DNA of 64,000 bases from Nocardia flavorosea NBRC 108225 (GTDB lineage: Bacteria; Actinomycetota; Actinomycetes; Mycobacteriales; Mycobacteriaceae), in contig NZ_BDCG01000023.1 in the NCBI RefSeq assembly GCF_001613385.1, positions 156,246 through 220,245 of the forward strand, written 5' to 3'. The first letter of the stretch is position 1, and each line of letters opens with the position of its first letter. Below the pieces are notes generated by a model. It was given only the letters and a program-made list of their open reading frames with translations. It was not told the DNA's origin and ran no database searches. Below, piece by piece: positions 52,327-60,323 of this stretch. The position numbers and the translations under genes were made by a program.

Positions 52327-53352
52327 TCAGTGGGGCAGCGACCGTGCGACCTCGCCCCAGCGGCCCAGCGCGTCCGGGTCCGACTGCATCGAGTCCTCGG
52401 CGAGGGGGCAGACGATGCGGGCGGCGATGCCGCCGTATCGGTCGGTGAGCCGGTCGGCGATTTCGTCCCAGCGGCCGACCACGGCGAAGTGATCCAGCAC
52501 GTCCTCGGTCACGAGGTCGCGCATGCCGTCGGTATCTCCGCGCTTCAGGCGTTCGTGCAGAGCGGCCGACAGTCCGGTGAACCCGAGGTCGTCGAACTGG
52601 AACGCGAAGGCGCGGGTGGTCCCGTAGAAGGCGATCTGGTCGAGGGCGGCGCGGCGCAGCGGGGCGCGTTCCGCCGCGGTGTCCCCGGCCACGATGAACA
52701 CCGGGATGATGAAGTCGATCGAATCCACCGCCCGCTGCGCCAGTTCGCATCCCTCGCCGACCGCGGGCAGCAGTCGCTCGTGCAGGTAGTGCGCCGAATG
52801 CAGCGGATGGACATGGACACCGTCGGCCACCTCGCCGGCCATCCGGCACATCCACGGGCCGACCGCCGAAATGTCTATGGGTATGTGATGACCGTGCGGC
52901 TCGGGTGTGCGTGCGGGTGGCAGCAGGTTCATCCGGTAGAACGGTCCCGCGTGGTCGAGCGGCCGGTCGCCGGCGAAGGCGGCGAAGCAGTCTCGCACTG
53001 CCGTCACATAGTCGCGTAGCCGTGGGCCCGGGTGGTCGAACTCGGCCGAGTACCGGCGTTCGATATGCGCGCGGACCTGGGTGCCGAGGCCCAGCCGGAA
53101 CCGGCCGCCGGTATTGCCGGCGAGTTCCCACGCGGTGAGGGCGGTGACCATCGGGCTGGTGGGGAAGGCGACGGCGATACCCGTCGCGAGGTCGAGTTCG
53201 GGTGCCGCCCCGGCGGCGGCCGCGACCGACATCCAAGGCGTCTGTGTCGTCTCGGTGAACACCATTCCCGAGATGCCCGCGTCCGCGGCGGCGCGGGCGA
53301 TGGTTGCGGTCTGCGCCCAGGGTCCCGCGCTCCGCGCTATATCGAACTTCAC
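52327..53352 (-). CDS. LLM-class F420-dependent oxidoreductase
   Basis: 341-aa luciferase-like oxidoreductase, paralogue of the one at 32252. Motifs: AADAGISGMVFTETTQTPWM, LATGIAVAFPTSPMVTALTAWELA, FRLGLGTQVRAHIERRYS, and MAGEVADGVHVHPLHSAHYL. The pattern fits the TIGR03617 group of mycolata. GTG 53352 is chosen from AAGGAAGGG; a further open extension upstream crosses the divergent promoter and is unlikely. It diverges from the SDR gene at 53559. Confidence 0.88.
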   Translation of the reverse strand: MKFDIARSAGPWAQTATIARAAADAGISGMVFTETTQTPWMSVAAAAGAAPELDLATGIAVAFPTSPMVTALTAWELAGNTGGRFRLGLGTQVRAHIERRYSAEFDHPGPRLRDYVTAVRDCFAAFAGDRPLDHAGPFYRMNLLPPARTPEPHGHHIPIDISAVGPWMCRMAGEVADGVHVHPLHSAHYLHERLLPAVGEGCELAQRAVDSIDFIIPVFIVAGDTAAERAPLRRAALDQIAFYGTTRAFAFQFDDLGFTGLSAALHERLKRGDTDGMRDLVTEDVLDHFAVVGRWDEIADRLTDRYGGIAARIVCPLAEDSMQSDPDALGRWGEVARSLPH

Positions 53353-53389
53353 GATCGTGCCCTTCCTTCGTTTGTGCAGGCCGGTTGCG

Positions 53390-53420
53390 TGGCCATTAAA
53401 TAGATAGATATTATGGCTAT
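53390..53420. promoter_or_regulatory. AT-rich divergent promoter island
   Basis: CATTAAATAGATAGATATTATGG (centre 53394-53416) is the only AT-rich stretch between the LLM gene and the long rightward operon. It contains two TAGATA units. The minus-strand reading gives TATCTATC, a plausible -10 region. Confidence 0.4.
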
Positions 53421-53558
53421 TTGTGGGCTTCGGTTGTAGGTTCGGCCTGCGGGATGGTTCTCCTACGAAGGCCCCGCTGGCAGCCTTCGTCCGGCTGCCC
53501 GGCAGCGGGACGGCGACCGTCCACCAACTGATTCGACTCGGTGAGGAGAACTCGACCA

Positions 53559-54464
53559 ATGGGCATGCTCGAAGGAAAGGTCGCGATCGTGACCGGTGGG
53601 GGGCGCGGTCTGGGCCGCGCCCATTGCCTCGCGCTGGCGGCCGCCGGTGCCACCGTCGTCGTCAACGACATCGGTGCCGGGTTGCACGGTGAGCCCGGCC
53701 GAGAAAGCCCGGCCGACGACGTCGTGCGCGAGATCACCGAAGCCGGCGGCACCGCCACGGCGAACGGCACCTCGGTGACGGACTGGGCAGGTGTCGAGGG
53801 CATGGTGAACTCGACGGTCGAGCAGTTCGGCCGGCTCGACATCGTGGTGAACAATGCCGGAATCGTGCGCGACCGCATGCTGTTCTCGATGTCGGAGGAA
53901 GAGTTCGACGCGGTCATCGATGTCCATCTCAAGGGCACGTTCGTTCTCACCCGGCACGCCTGCGCATACTGGCGCGAGGCGAGCAAGGCCGGTGAGCCGG
54001 TCAGCGGCCGCATCGTCAACACCACCTCCGGAACCGGCCTGTTCGGCAATGTCGGTCAGGGAAACTATGGCGCCGCCAAGGCCGGGATCGTCTCGCTGAC
54101 GACGATCACCGCACTCGAAATGGCTCGCTACGGGGTAACGGCCAACGTGGTGTCACCCATCGCCGCCACCCGGATGACCGAAGGAATCAGCTCGGTCGAG
54201 GCCGACGTGCGCGCGGACGGTTTCGATCCGCGCGACCCCGCGAACACCTCGGGTGTTGTCGCGTACCTGGCTTCGGACGAATCGGCCTGGCTCACCGGCC
54301 AGGTGGTGCGCGTCGACGGCGATAAGTTCCAGCGCCTGACCGGTTGGGCGATCGAGGGCGAATACGCCAGCAGCAGCGGCCGGGCGCTCACACCGGAAGA
54401 GCTGGTGGCCGCCGTACCGCGCCTCTACGGCGCGGCGCCCCGGGGCCGGGCCTACCACCGGTGA
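53559..54464 (+). CDS. SDR-family oxidoreductase
   Basis: 301-aa short-chain dehydrogenase; cofactor motif TGGGRGLG (12-19), VVNDIGAGLHGE (NAD-type Asp), NNAGIVRDRM at 98-107, catalytic S157, Y170, K174. The NDIGAGLHGEPGRESPAD insert is typical of the 3-hydroxyacyl-CoA dehydrogenase part of multifunctional enzyme type 2, as in the SDR at 21649. The final 40 residues extend past the standard fold. ATG 53559 with GAGGAG ten bases away is used; ATG 53565 is possible. First gene of the nine-gene operon. Confidence 0.9.
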   Translation: MGMLEGKVAIVTGGGRGLGRAHCLALAAAGATVVVNDIGAGLHGEPGRESPADDVVREITEAGGTATANGTSVTDWAGVEGMVNSTVEQFGRLDIVVNNAGIVRDRMLFSMSEEEFDAVIDVHLKGTFVLTRHACAYWREASKAGEPVSGRIVNTTSGTGLFGNVGQGNYGAAKAGIVSLTTITALEMARYGVTANVVSPIAATRMTEGISSVEADVRADGFDPRDPANTSGVVAYLASDESAWLTGQVVRVDGDKFQRLTGWAIEGEYASSSGRALTPEELVAAVPRLYGAAPRGRAYHR

Positions 54465-54510
54465 ACACAGCAGACAACTCGGTGTCGGAAATTCAAGAGA
54501 GGCGAGACGC

Positions 54511-55488
54511 GTGATCTCGAACCGTATTACAGAAATATTCGGCGTGGACCATCCCATCGTGCAGGGCGGTATGCAATGGGTGGGGCGCGCGGAGCTCGTC
54601 GCGCCGATCGCCGAAGCCGGTGCACTGGGCATGATCACCGCCCTGACCCAGCCGACTCCGGCCGATCTCCGTACCGAGATCGCCCGGTGCCGCGATATGA
54701 CGGACAAGCCTTTCGGCGTGAATCTCACTGTGCTGCCGTCGATCCGCCCGATGCCGCACCGCGAGTACGCGGAAACCATTGTGGACTGCGGGATCAAGGT
54801 CGTGGAGACGGCCGGTTCCAACCCGGAGCCCTTCATGGATCTCTTCAACGAAGCCGGGGTCAAGGTCATCCACAAATGCACCAGCGTGCGGCACGCGGTG
54901 AAGGCTCAGCAGGTGGGTGTCGCCGCGGTCAGTGTGGACGGTTTCGAATGCGCCGGGCATCCCGGTGAGGACGACGTCACCAATCTCGTGCTGATCCCGG
55001 CTGCCCGGGACGCCCTGGAAATTCCGATCATCGCGTCCGGCGGTATCGGCGACGGGCGCGGGCTCGCGGCGGCGCTCATGCTCGGTGCCGAAGGTGTCAA
55101 TATGGGCACCAGGTTCATGTGCACCGCCGAGGCGCCCATCCACGAGAACGTCAAGCAGGCCATGGTCGACGCGACCGAACTGGAGACCGACCTCATCCTG
55201 CGCACGCTGCGCAATACCGCCCGGGTCGCGAAGAACAGCGTCAGCCAAGAGGTTGTCCGGATCCTGGACGAAGGCGGCCAGTTCGAGGATGTGCGGGAGC
55301 TGGTCGCCGGGGCGCGCGGCCGCACCGTGTACGAGACCGGCGATGTCGAGGCCGGCATCTGGACCGCGGGCCTGGTCGTCGGACTGATCAACGATATCCC
55401 GACCGTGCATCAACTGGTCACCAGGATGGTTTCCGAAGCCGAACAGTTGATCGCGCGCGCCGGCGCGATGGTCAGCGTCGTGGCGTGA
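54511..55488 (+). CDS. nitronate monooxygenase-like flavin oxidoreductase
   Basis: 325-aa FMN TIM-barrel protein of the 2-nitropropane dioxygenase (NPD) family: NPI-type opening VDHPIVQGGMQWVG, FGVNLTVLPS, VSVDGFECAGHPGEDDVTN, and the FMN phosphate loop IIASGGIGDGRGLAAAL. NPD homologues in actinobacterial catabolic operons (such as IpdC in steroid degradation) desaturate or reduce CoA-ester intermediates, so true nitronate oxidation is unlikely here. GTG 54511 follows GAGAGGCGAG. 46 bp after the SDR. Confidence 0.9.
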   Translation: MISNRITEIFGVDHPIVQGGMQWVGRAELVAPIAEAGALGMITALTQPTPADLRTEIARCRDMTDKPFGVNLTVLPSIRPMPHREYAETIVDCGIKVVETAGSNPEPFMDLFNEAGVKVIHKCTSVRHAVKAQQVGVAAVSVDGFECAGHPGEDDVTNLVLIPAARDALEIPIIASGGIGDGRGLAAALMLGAEGVNMGTRFMCTAEAPIHENVKQAMVDATELETDLILRTLRNTARVAKNSVSQEVVRILDEGGQFEDVRELVAGARGRTVYETGDVEAGIWTAGLVVGLINDIPTVHQLVTRMVSEAEQLIARAGAMVSVVA

Positions 55489-55516
55489 CGCGCGAGAGAC
55501 GTGCAGAGGAGCCCCC

Positions 55517-55987
55517 ATGCCGTTGACCCCTGAAGAGATGAGCGCTCGCGATGCCTGGTTCCGGGAGCACTGGAGCCGGCATGTGCCGTTCAACACCGAT
55601 ATCGGTCTGGACATCACCGACTGGGAGCCGGGGACGGTGCGGGCCCGGCTGAAGTATCAGCCGCGACTCTCGGCGCACGACGGTATTTTCCACGGTGGTG
55701 TGCTGGCGACAGCGCTCGACGCCGTCGGTGGCGGAGCGGTCGCGGCGGGCCACGACTACAACCTCGGAAGCCGATTCACCACGGTCACCATGACGGTGCA
55801 GTATCTATCGGTCGCCCCCGGTGAGCCCGAAGTTCTCGTCGAGGGGGTCTGCACCAAACGGGGTCGTCGGCTGAACTTTTCCCGTGCCTCGGTACTGACC
55901 CGGGACGGGCGAGTTCTCGCCGAGGCAGTGCTGACAGTCAGCGCATCGGGCGAACGACCGCGGGTCGGAAACCCGGAAGGAGCCTGA
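55517..55987 (+). CDS. PaaI-family thioesterase
   Basis: 156-aa hotdog thioesterase: LSAHDGIFHGGVLATALDAVGGG carries the PaaI/hGG active-site segment, and FTTVTMTVQYLSVAPGEPEVLVEG the central strand. Expected to hydrolyse acyl-CoA. ATG 55517 follows AGAGGAG. It lies between the NPD gene (28 bp) and the aldehyde dehydrogenase gene (1 bp). Confidence 0.92.
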   Translation: MPLTPEEMSARDAWFREHWSRHVPFNTDIGLDITDWEPGTVRARLKYQPRLSAHDGIFHGGVLATALDAVGGGAVAAGHDYNLGSRFTTVTMTVQYLSVAPGEPEVLVEGVCTKRGRRLNFSRASVLTRDGRVLAEAVLTVSASGERPRVGNPEGA

Positions 55988-55988
55988 A

Positions 55989-57467
55989 ATGACGACGACT
56001 TTCCGGCGGGAAGTATCCGAAATTCTGGGGCAAGCACGTCTCACCGACGTACTCACCGCCTATATCGGCGGTGAGTTCACGGGGCTGGGTCGTGGCGGCT
56101 GGATGGATGTCGACGACCCGGCCACCGGTGCGGTCATCGCCGGTTTCGAGACCAGTTCCGCCGAGGTCGTCGACGCCGCGGTGCGCGACGCGCACGAGGC
56201 CTACCGGCGATGGCGCGCGGTATCGCCCGCCGAGCGGGGCCGGCTGCTGGCCGTCGTCGCCGCCGCCATCCGCCGGGACGCCGACCTACTGGCCCGGCTC
56301 GAAAGTATCGATTCGGGCAAGCCCCTGATTCAGGCGCAGGCCGATATCGCCGGCAGTGCCCGTTATTTCGAGTACTACGCCGGGCTCGCCGACAAGATCC
56401 ACGGCGAGACGCTGCCGCAGGCCGCGGGCACTTTCGCGTTCACCCGCCGCGAACCGCTGGGAGTGGTAGCCCACATCACCCCGTGGAATGCGCCGCTCAC
56501 CCAGTTGACCCGTGGCGTCGCGCCCTGCCTGGCGGCGGGTAATGCCGTGGTGGTCAAACCGTCGGAGCTGACTCCGCTGACCTCGGTGTATTTTGCCCGG
56601 CTGCTGGTGGAGTCCGGGCTTCCGGCCGGACTCTGCAATCTGGTCCTGGGCGCCGCGGACCCCACCGGGAAGGCGCTCACGGAGCACGAACTGATCCGCC
56701 ACATCACGTTCACCGGATCGGTTGCCGGTGGGCGCGCGGTGGGGGAGGTGGCCGCCCGCCGGATCATCGGTGTCAACCTCGAACTGGGTGGTAAATCGCC
56801 CACAATAATCTGTGCCGACGCGGATCTGGCGGCTGCCGCCAGGGCGGGCGCTCAGGCAGTGGTCCGCAATTCCGGTCAATCCTGCTTCGCCACCACGCGA
56901 CTGCTGGTCGACCGCACCGTGCTGCCGGAGTTCGTCGAACTGCTCGCCGCCCGGATGGCGGGACTGTCGGTGGGCCACGGCCTCGACGACCCCGACGTCG
57001 GTCCGCTGATCTCCGACCGGCAGCTCGAGCGGGTCGTTTCCTTCATCGATTCGGCGCGGACGGACGGCGCCCGAGTGGTGACCGGCGGTGACCAGCCGGC
57101 GGCCGGCGGACGGTTCATCAACCCGACGCTCGTCCAGGGCGTCACCAACGATATGCGAATCGCGCGTGAAGAGGTTTTCGGGCCGGTCCAGTCAGTCCTC
57201 GAATTCGGCACGCTCGAGGAGGCCATCGCGATCGCCAACGACACCGAGTACGGACTGTCCGCCGGAGTCTTCACCCGCGACGTGGCGACCGCACACCGGG
57301 TCGCCGAACGGCTGGAGGCCGGTCAGGTTCAAGTGAACCGGTATATCGGCGCCGGCGTCGAGGTGCCGTTCGGCGGTTACAAGAACAGCGGGCTGGGACG
57401 AGAGAAAGGGACCGAGGCGGTGCAGCATTACACCCAGGTCAAGAGCGTCATTATGGATATCTCATGA
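55989..57467 (+). CDS. aldehyde dehydrogenase (NAD-dependent)
   Basis: 492-aa aldehyde dehydrogenase. Catalytic Cys299 in NSGQSCFATTR, activating Glu in LELGGKSPTII, the cofactor turn FTGSVAGGRAVGE and the PWNAPL active-site Asn block. It oxidises an aldehyde to the acid and may counteract or complement carboxylic acid reductase. ATG 55989 follows AAGGAG (55976-55981). Its stop overlaps the next gene by 4 bp. Confidence 0.93.
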   Translation: MTTTFRREVSEILGQARLTDVLTAYIGGEFTGLGRGGWMDVDDPATGAVIAGFETSSAEVVDAAVRDAHEAYRRWRAVSPAERGRLLAVVAAAIRRDADLLARLESIDSGKPLIQAQADIAGSARYFEYYAGLADKIHGETLPQAAGTFAFTRREPLGVVAHITPWNAPLTQLTRGVAPCLAAGNAVVVKPSELTPLTSVYFARLLVESGLPAGLCNLVLGAADPTGKALTEHELIRHITFTGSVAGGRAVGEVAARRIIGVNLELGGKSPTIICADADLAAAARAGAQAVVRNSGQSCFATTRLLVDRTVLPEFVELLAARMAGLSVGHGLDDPDVGPLISDRQLERVVSFIDSARTDGARVVTGGDQPAAGGRFINPTLVQGVTNDMRIAREEVFGPVQSVLEFGTLEEAIAIANDTEYGLSAGVFTRDVATAHRVAERLEAGQVQVNRYIGAGVEVPFGGYKNSGLGREKGTEAVQHYTQVKSVIMDIS

Positions 57468-58354
57468 GCGAGTCGGGCCCAGAGGCGGCGACACTAGGTT
57501 TCATCGGGCTGGGCGTCATGGGTTCGCGGATGTGCGCGAATCTGATCCGCCGCAGTGACCATCCGGTGGTCGTCTACGACCCCGTGGCCACCGCGGTGGC
57601 GGCCGCCACGGAACTGGGCGCGCGGGCAGCGGACAGCACCGGTGAGGTCGCCGGGGCCGCCGATATCGTTTTCCTGTCGTTGCCGTCGATCGTGCAGGTC
57701 GAATCCGTATGTGCCGAACTCGTCTCGGCCGCGCAGCCGCCCCGGATCATCGTGGATATGAGTACCAGCGATGTCGCGGGTACCCGCACGCTGGCAACCC
57801 GCCTCGCCGAATCCGGGACCACGCTGGTTGACGCGCCCGTCGCCCGGCTGCGCCAGGCCGCGGAAGAGGGCACGCTGTTGATCACGGTCGGCGCGGACGC
57901 CGAGACCTTCCGTGAGATCGAGCCGCTGCTGTCGTGTATGGGCAGCGATATCGTGCACGCGGGAAGCACCGGCAACGGTCAGGTTCTGAAGATCCTGAAC
58001 AACATGGTGCTGTTCCTCAATATGAACGCGCTGGCCGAGGCGCTGGCGATCGGCCGGGCGGCCGGCGTCACCCCGGACACATTGTTCTCCACGCTGAAGC
58101 TCGGTTCCGCCGACAGCTTCGCGCTGCGCCGCACGGCATCGGCCACCATGCTGGTCGACGAATTCCCCGAACGAGCGTTTCCCGTCGACTACGCGATCAA
58201 GGATCTCGCGCTCGCGCTGAAACTCGCCGAGGAGTCGGATATCCCGGCCTCCGCCGGCCTTCAGACGATGGACCTGTTGCAGCGCACCCACGACGCCGGG
58301 TACGGCGCGAACTACTACCCGGTCATGATCAAACTGGTCGAAGGCGATGCCTGA
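57464..58354 (+). CDS. beta-hydroxyacid dehydrogenase (3-hydroxyisobutyrate dehydrogenase family)
   Basis: 296 aa. NAD(P)-binding G15-x-G17-x2-G20 (GFIGLGVMG), catalytic Lys176 in NGQVLKILNN, and C-terminal helical dimer domain. The usual substrate motif DAPVSGG reads DAPVARLRQAAEEGTL (123-138), a variant that occurs in one branch of the family, so the substrate probably differs from 3-hydroxyisobutyrate or tartronate semialdehyde. It overlaps the aldehyde dehydrogenase by 4 bp and the MBL gene by 8 bp. Confidence 0.92.
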   Translation: MSESGPEAATLGFIGLGVMGSRMCANLIRRSDHPVVVYDPVATAVAAATELGARAADSTGEVAGAADIVFLSLPSIVQVESVCAELVSAAQPPRIIVDMSTSDVAGTRTLATRLAESGTTLVDAPVARLRQAAEEGTLLITVGADAETFREIEPLLSCMGSDIVHAGSTGNGQVLKILNNMVLFLNMNALAEALAIGRAAGVTPDTLFSTLKLGSADSFALRRTASATMLVDEFPERAFPVDYAIKDLALALKLAEESDIPASAGLQTMDLLQRTHDAGYGANYYPVMIKLVEGDA

Positions 58355-59174
58355 GCCGGTCGCCGCGCCCTGGCGGCTCTGGGGCGTCCGGATGGGCCGC
58401 GGCGAGCGCCGCACCCAGGACAACTTCCTGGTGCCGGGGGACCGGTGCGGTCACAGCGATATCGACTTCATCGTCTGGGTGGCCGCCCGCGGCGACGATG
58501 TCGTGGTCGTCGATACCGGATTCGGTCCCGAGTCGGGCCGGCGGCGCGGTCGCGAACTCGACCTCGGGCCCGGCGCGGCCGTCGAACTGCTCGGGTTCCG
58601 GCGCAGCGATGTCCGCGCGGTCGTCCTGACCCACTTGCACTTCGACCATGCCGGAAACCTCGGTGACTTTCCGGACGCGCGCATCGTGGTGCAGAGCGCG
58701 GAGATGGCCTATGTGACCGGCTCGGCGATGCGGCACCACCGGCTGAGCCATTTCTACGAGCCCGGCGATGTGGCCGAACTCGTCCACCTGCTGTTCGCCG
58801 GCCGCGTCGACATGGTCGACGGCCACCACGAGGTGCTCCCGGGCATCGAGGTCGACCTGGTGGGCGGACACACCCGGGGTTCACAGGTTGTCGCGGTCGA
58901 TACCGGCCGCGGCCGGGTGGTGCTGGCCGGGGACGCCATCCACTTCGCGGAGAACCTGCGCGACGCGAATCCGTTCCCGGCCATGGTCGATGTCGAAGGT
59001 GTGCTCGACGGGTTCGACACCATCCGCCTCCTGGCCGATTCGCCCGCCCACATTGTCCCGGGCCACGACCCGGCGCTCTTCGAACAGTATCCGTTGCTCG
59101 ACCCCGATGCGGCCGGCCGTATCGCCGTACTGCACGAGCCCCCGCTCGTACCCAGCCAGGAGGACAACCAGTGA
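58347..59174 (+). CDS. MBL-fold metallo-hydrolase
   Basis: 275-aa metallo-beta-lactamase-fold enzyme with zinc motif H96-x-H98-x-D100-H101 (HLHFDHAGN), a third-ligand GGHTRGSQ, the bridging Asp in VLAGDAIHF, and PGHDPALFEQYP with a conserved His. The opening and the RRGRELDLGPGAA segment resemble N-acyl-homoserine-lactone lactonase-like proteins; in this context a lactone or thioester hydrolase is as likely. Starts 8 bp inside the previous gene. Confidence 0.9.
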   Translation: MPEPVAAPWRLWGVRMGRGERRTQDNFLVPGDRCGHSDIDFIVWVAARGDDVVVVDTGFGPESGRRRGRELDLGPGAAVELLGFRRSDVRAVVLTHLHFDHAGNLGDFPDARIVVQSAEMAYVTGSAMRHHRLSHFYEPGDVAELVHLLFAGRVDMVDGHHEVLPGIEVDLVGGHTRGSQVVAVDTGRGRVVLAGDAIHFAENLRDANPFPAMVDVEGVLDGFDTIRLLADSPAHIVPGHDPALFEQYPLLDPDAAGRIAVLHEPPLVPSQEDNQ

Positions 59175-60319
59175 TCGACGACCCGGAGGTGCTCGCCGAA
59201 TTCCGTACGGCCACCGAGGCGTTCGCGGCCGACCAGCTCGCCCCGGACGCATTGTCCCGTGCGCATTCACCGGACTACGAGCGTGATACTGCGCGCCTGC
59301 TCGCCAAACAAGGTTTGCTCGGTCTGAGCATTCCCGAAGAACTGGGTGGTCAGGGCGCCGGGCTGCTCGCCGCGGTCACCGCCATCCAGGCTGTCGCGAG
59401 CGGTTGCCCGCGCAGCGGCGACATCGTGCAAGCCGGCAACTTCGGTCCGATCCGCACGTTCGCCCAGTACGCCTCCGCGGACCAGCGGGCGAAATACCTG
59501 CCGGGTCTCCTCTCGGGTGATCTGCTGATCGCACTGGGCATGAGCGAACCGGAGGCGGGTTCGGCCGCCACCGAGATGACCACCAGCGCGACCCGCCGCG
59601 GTGACGGCTGGGTGGTGAACGGCACCAAAGTCTTCTCCACCCACAGTGCCGACGCGGATGTCTACCTGGTGTATCTGCGATTCGGACCGGGTGTCGGCGG
59701 TATCGGCTCCGTGCTGATCGACCGCGACACCCCCGGCCTGACCGTCGGACCCCCGTCGCGGTACATGAACGGCGAGCACTGGTGCCCGCTGTACTTCGAG
59801 GACTGCTTCATCCCGGACGCCCAGGTTCTGCTGGGGGAGGGCGGGTTCAAGAAGCAGATCAGCGGCTTCAACGTGGAACGGCTCGGGAACAGCGCCCGGT
59901 CGATCGCGGTCGGCCGCTACGCCTTCGACCGAGCCAAGGAATACGTCCTGACCCGGGAGCAATTCGGCCGGCCGCTGGCGGAGTTCCAGGGGCTGCAGTG
60001 GATGTTCGCCGACGCCGCGGTAAAGCTGGAGTCGGCGCAACTGCTGCTGGAACGTGCCGCGCGCAACGGTGACCGGGACGGCCTGCCGACCGCCGGGGAG
60101 ACCGCCATGGCGAAGCTGGCCGCGAACCAGGCCGGCTTCTTCGCCGCGGACGTCGCGGTCCAGGCGATGGGCGCGACCGGATTCGGCGAGGAAACACTCG
60201 TCGAATACTGCTTCCGCCGCACCCGCGGATGGATGATCGCGGGCGGTTCGGTGGAAGTGCTGAAGAACCGCATCGCCGAGGACGTCTTCGGCCGCCGGTT
60301 CTCGCAGCGGGCGCGGTGA
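59171..60319 (+). CDS. acyl-CoA dehydrogenase family protein
   Basis: 382 aa, FAD type. GMSEPEAGSAATEMTT and WVVNGTKVFSTHSADAD are the flavin loops, and EQFGRPLAEFQGLQWMFAD the arginine helix region. The C-terminal helix reads WMIAGGSVEVLKNRIAE, so the base is not in the usual YEGT-E position; related dehydrogenases place it elsewhere (isovaleryl-CoA dehydrogenase type). The substrate may be branched. GTG 59171 starts within the previous stop. Confidence 0.9.
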   Translation: MIDDPEVLAEFRTATEAFAADQLAPDALSRAHSPDYERDTARLLAKQGLLGLSIPEELGGQGAGLLAAVTAIQAVASGCPRSGDIVQAGNFGPIRTFAQYASADQRAKYLPGLLSGDLLIALGMSEPEAGSAATEMTTSATRRGDGWVVNGTKVFSTHSADADVYLVYLRFGPGVGGIGSVLIDRDTPGLTVGPPSRYMNGEHWCPLYFEDCFIPDAQVLLGEGGFKKQISGFNVERLGNSARSIAVGRYAFDRAKEYVLTREQFGRPLAEFQGLQWMFADAAVKLESAQLLLERAARNGDRDGLPTAGETAMAKLAANQAGFFAADVAVQAMGATGFGEETLVEYCFRRTRGWMIAGGSVEVLKNRIAEDVFGRRFSQRAR

Positions 60320-60323
60320 CGGG

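Noticed and set aside
21602..53420. KstR or KstR2 (steroid regulator) operators in the AT-rich islands
   Set aside because: None of the islands fits the AAC-N2-GTT or CAAG-N2-CTTG palindromes recognised by those regulators, so steroid control cannot be claimed.
59171..60319. Inactive acyl-CoA dehydrogenase because IAGGSVE lacks the usual YEGT-E base
   Set aside because: Active dehydrogenases of the isovaleryl/long-chain type place the base on another helix, so absence at this position does not show inactivity.
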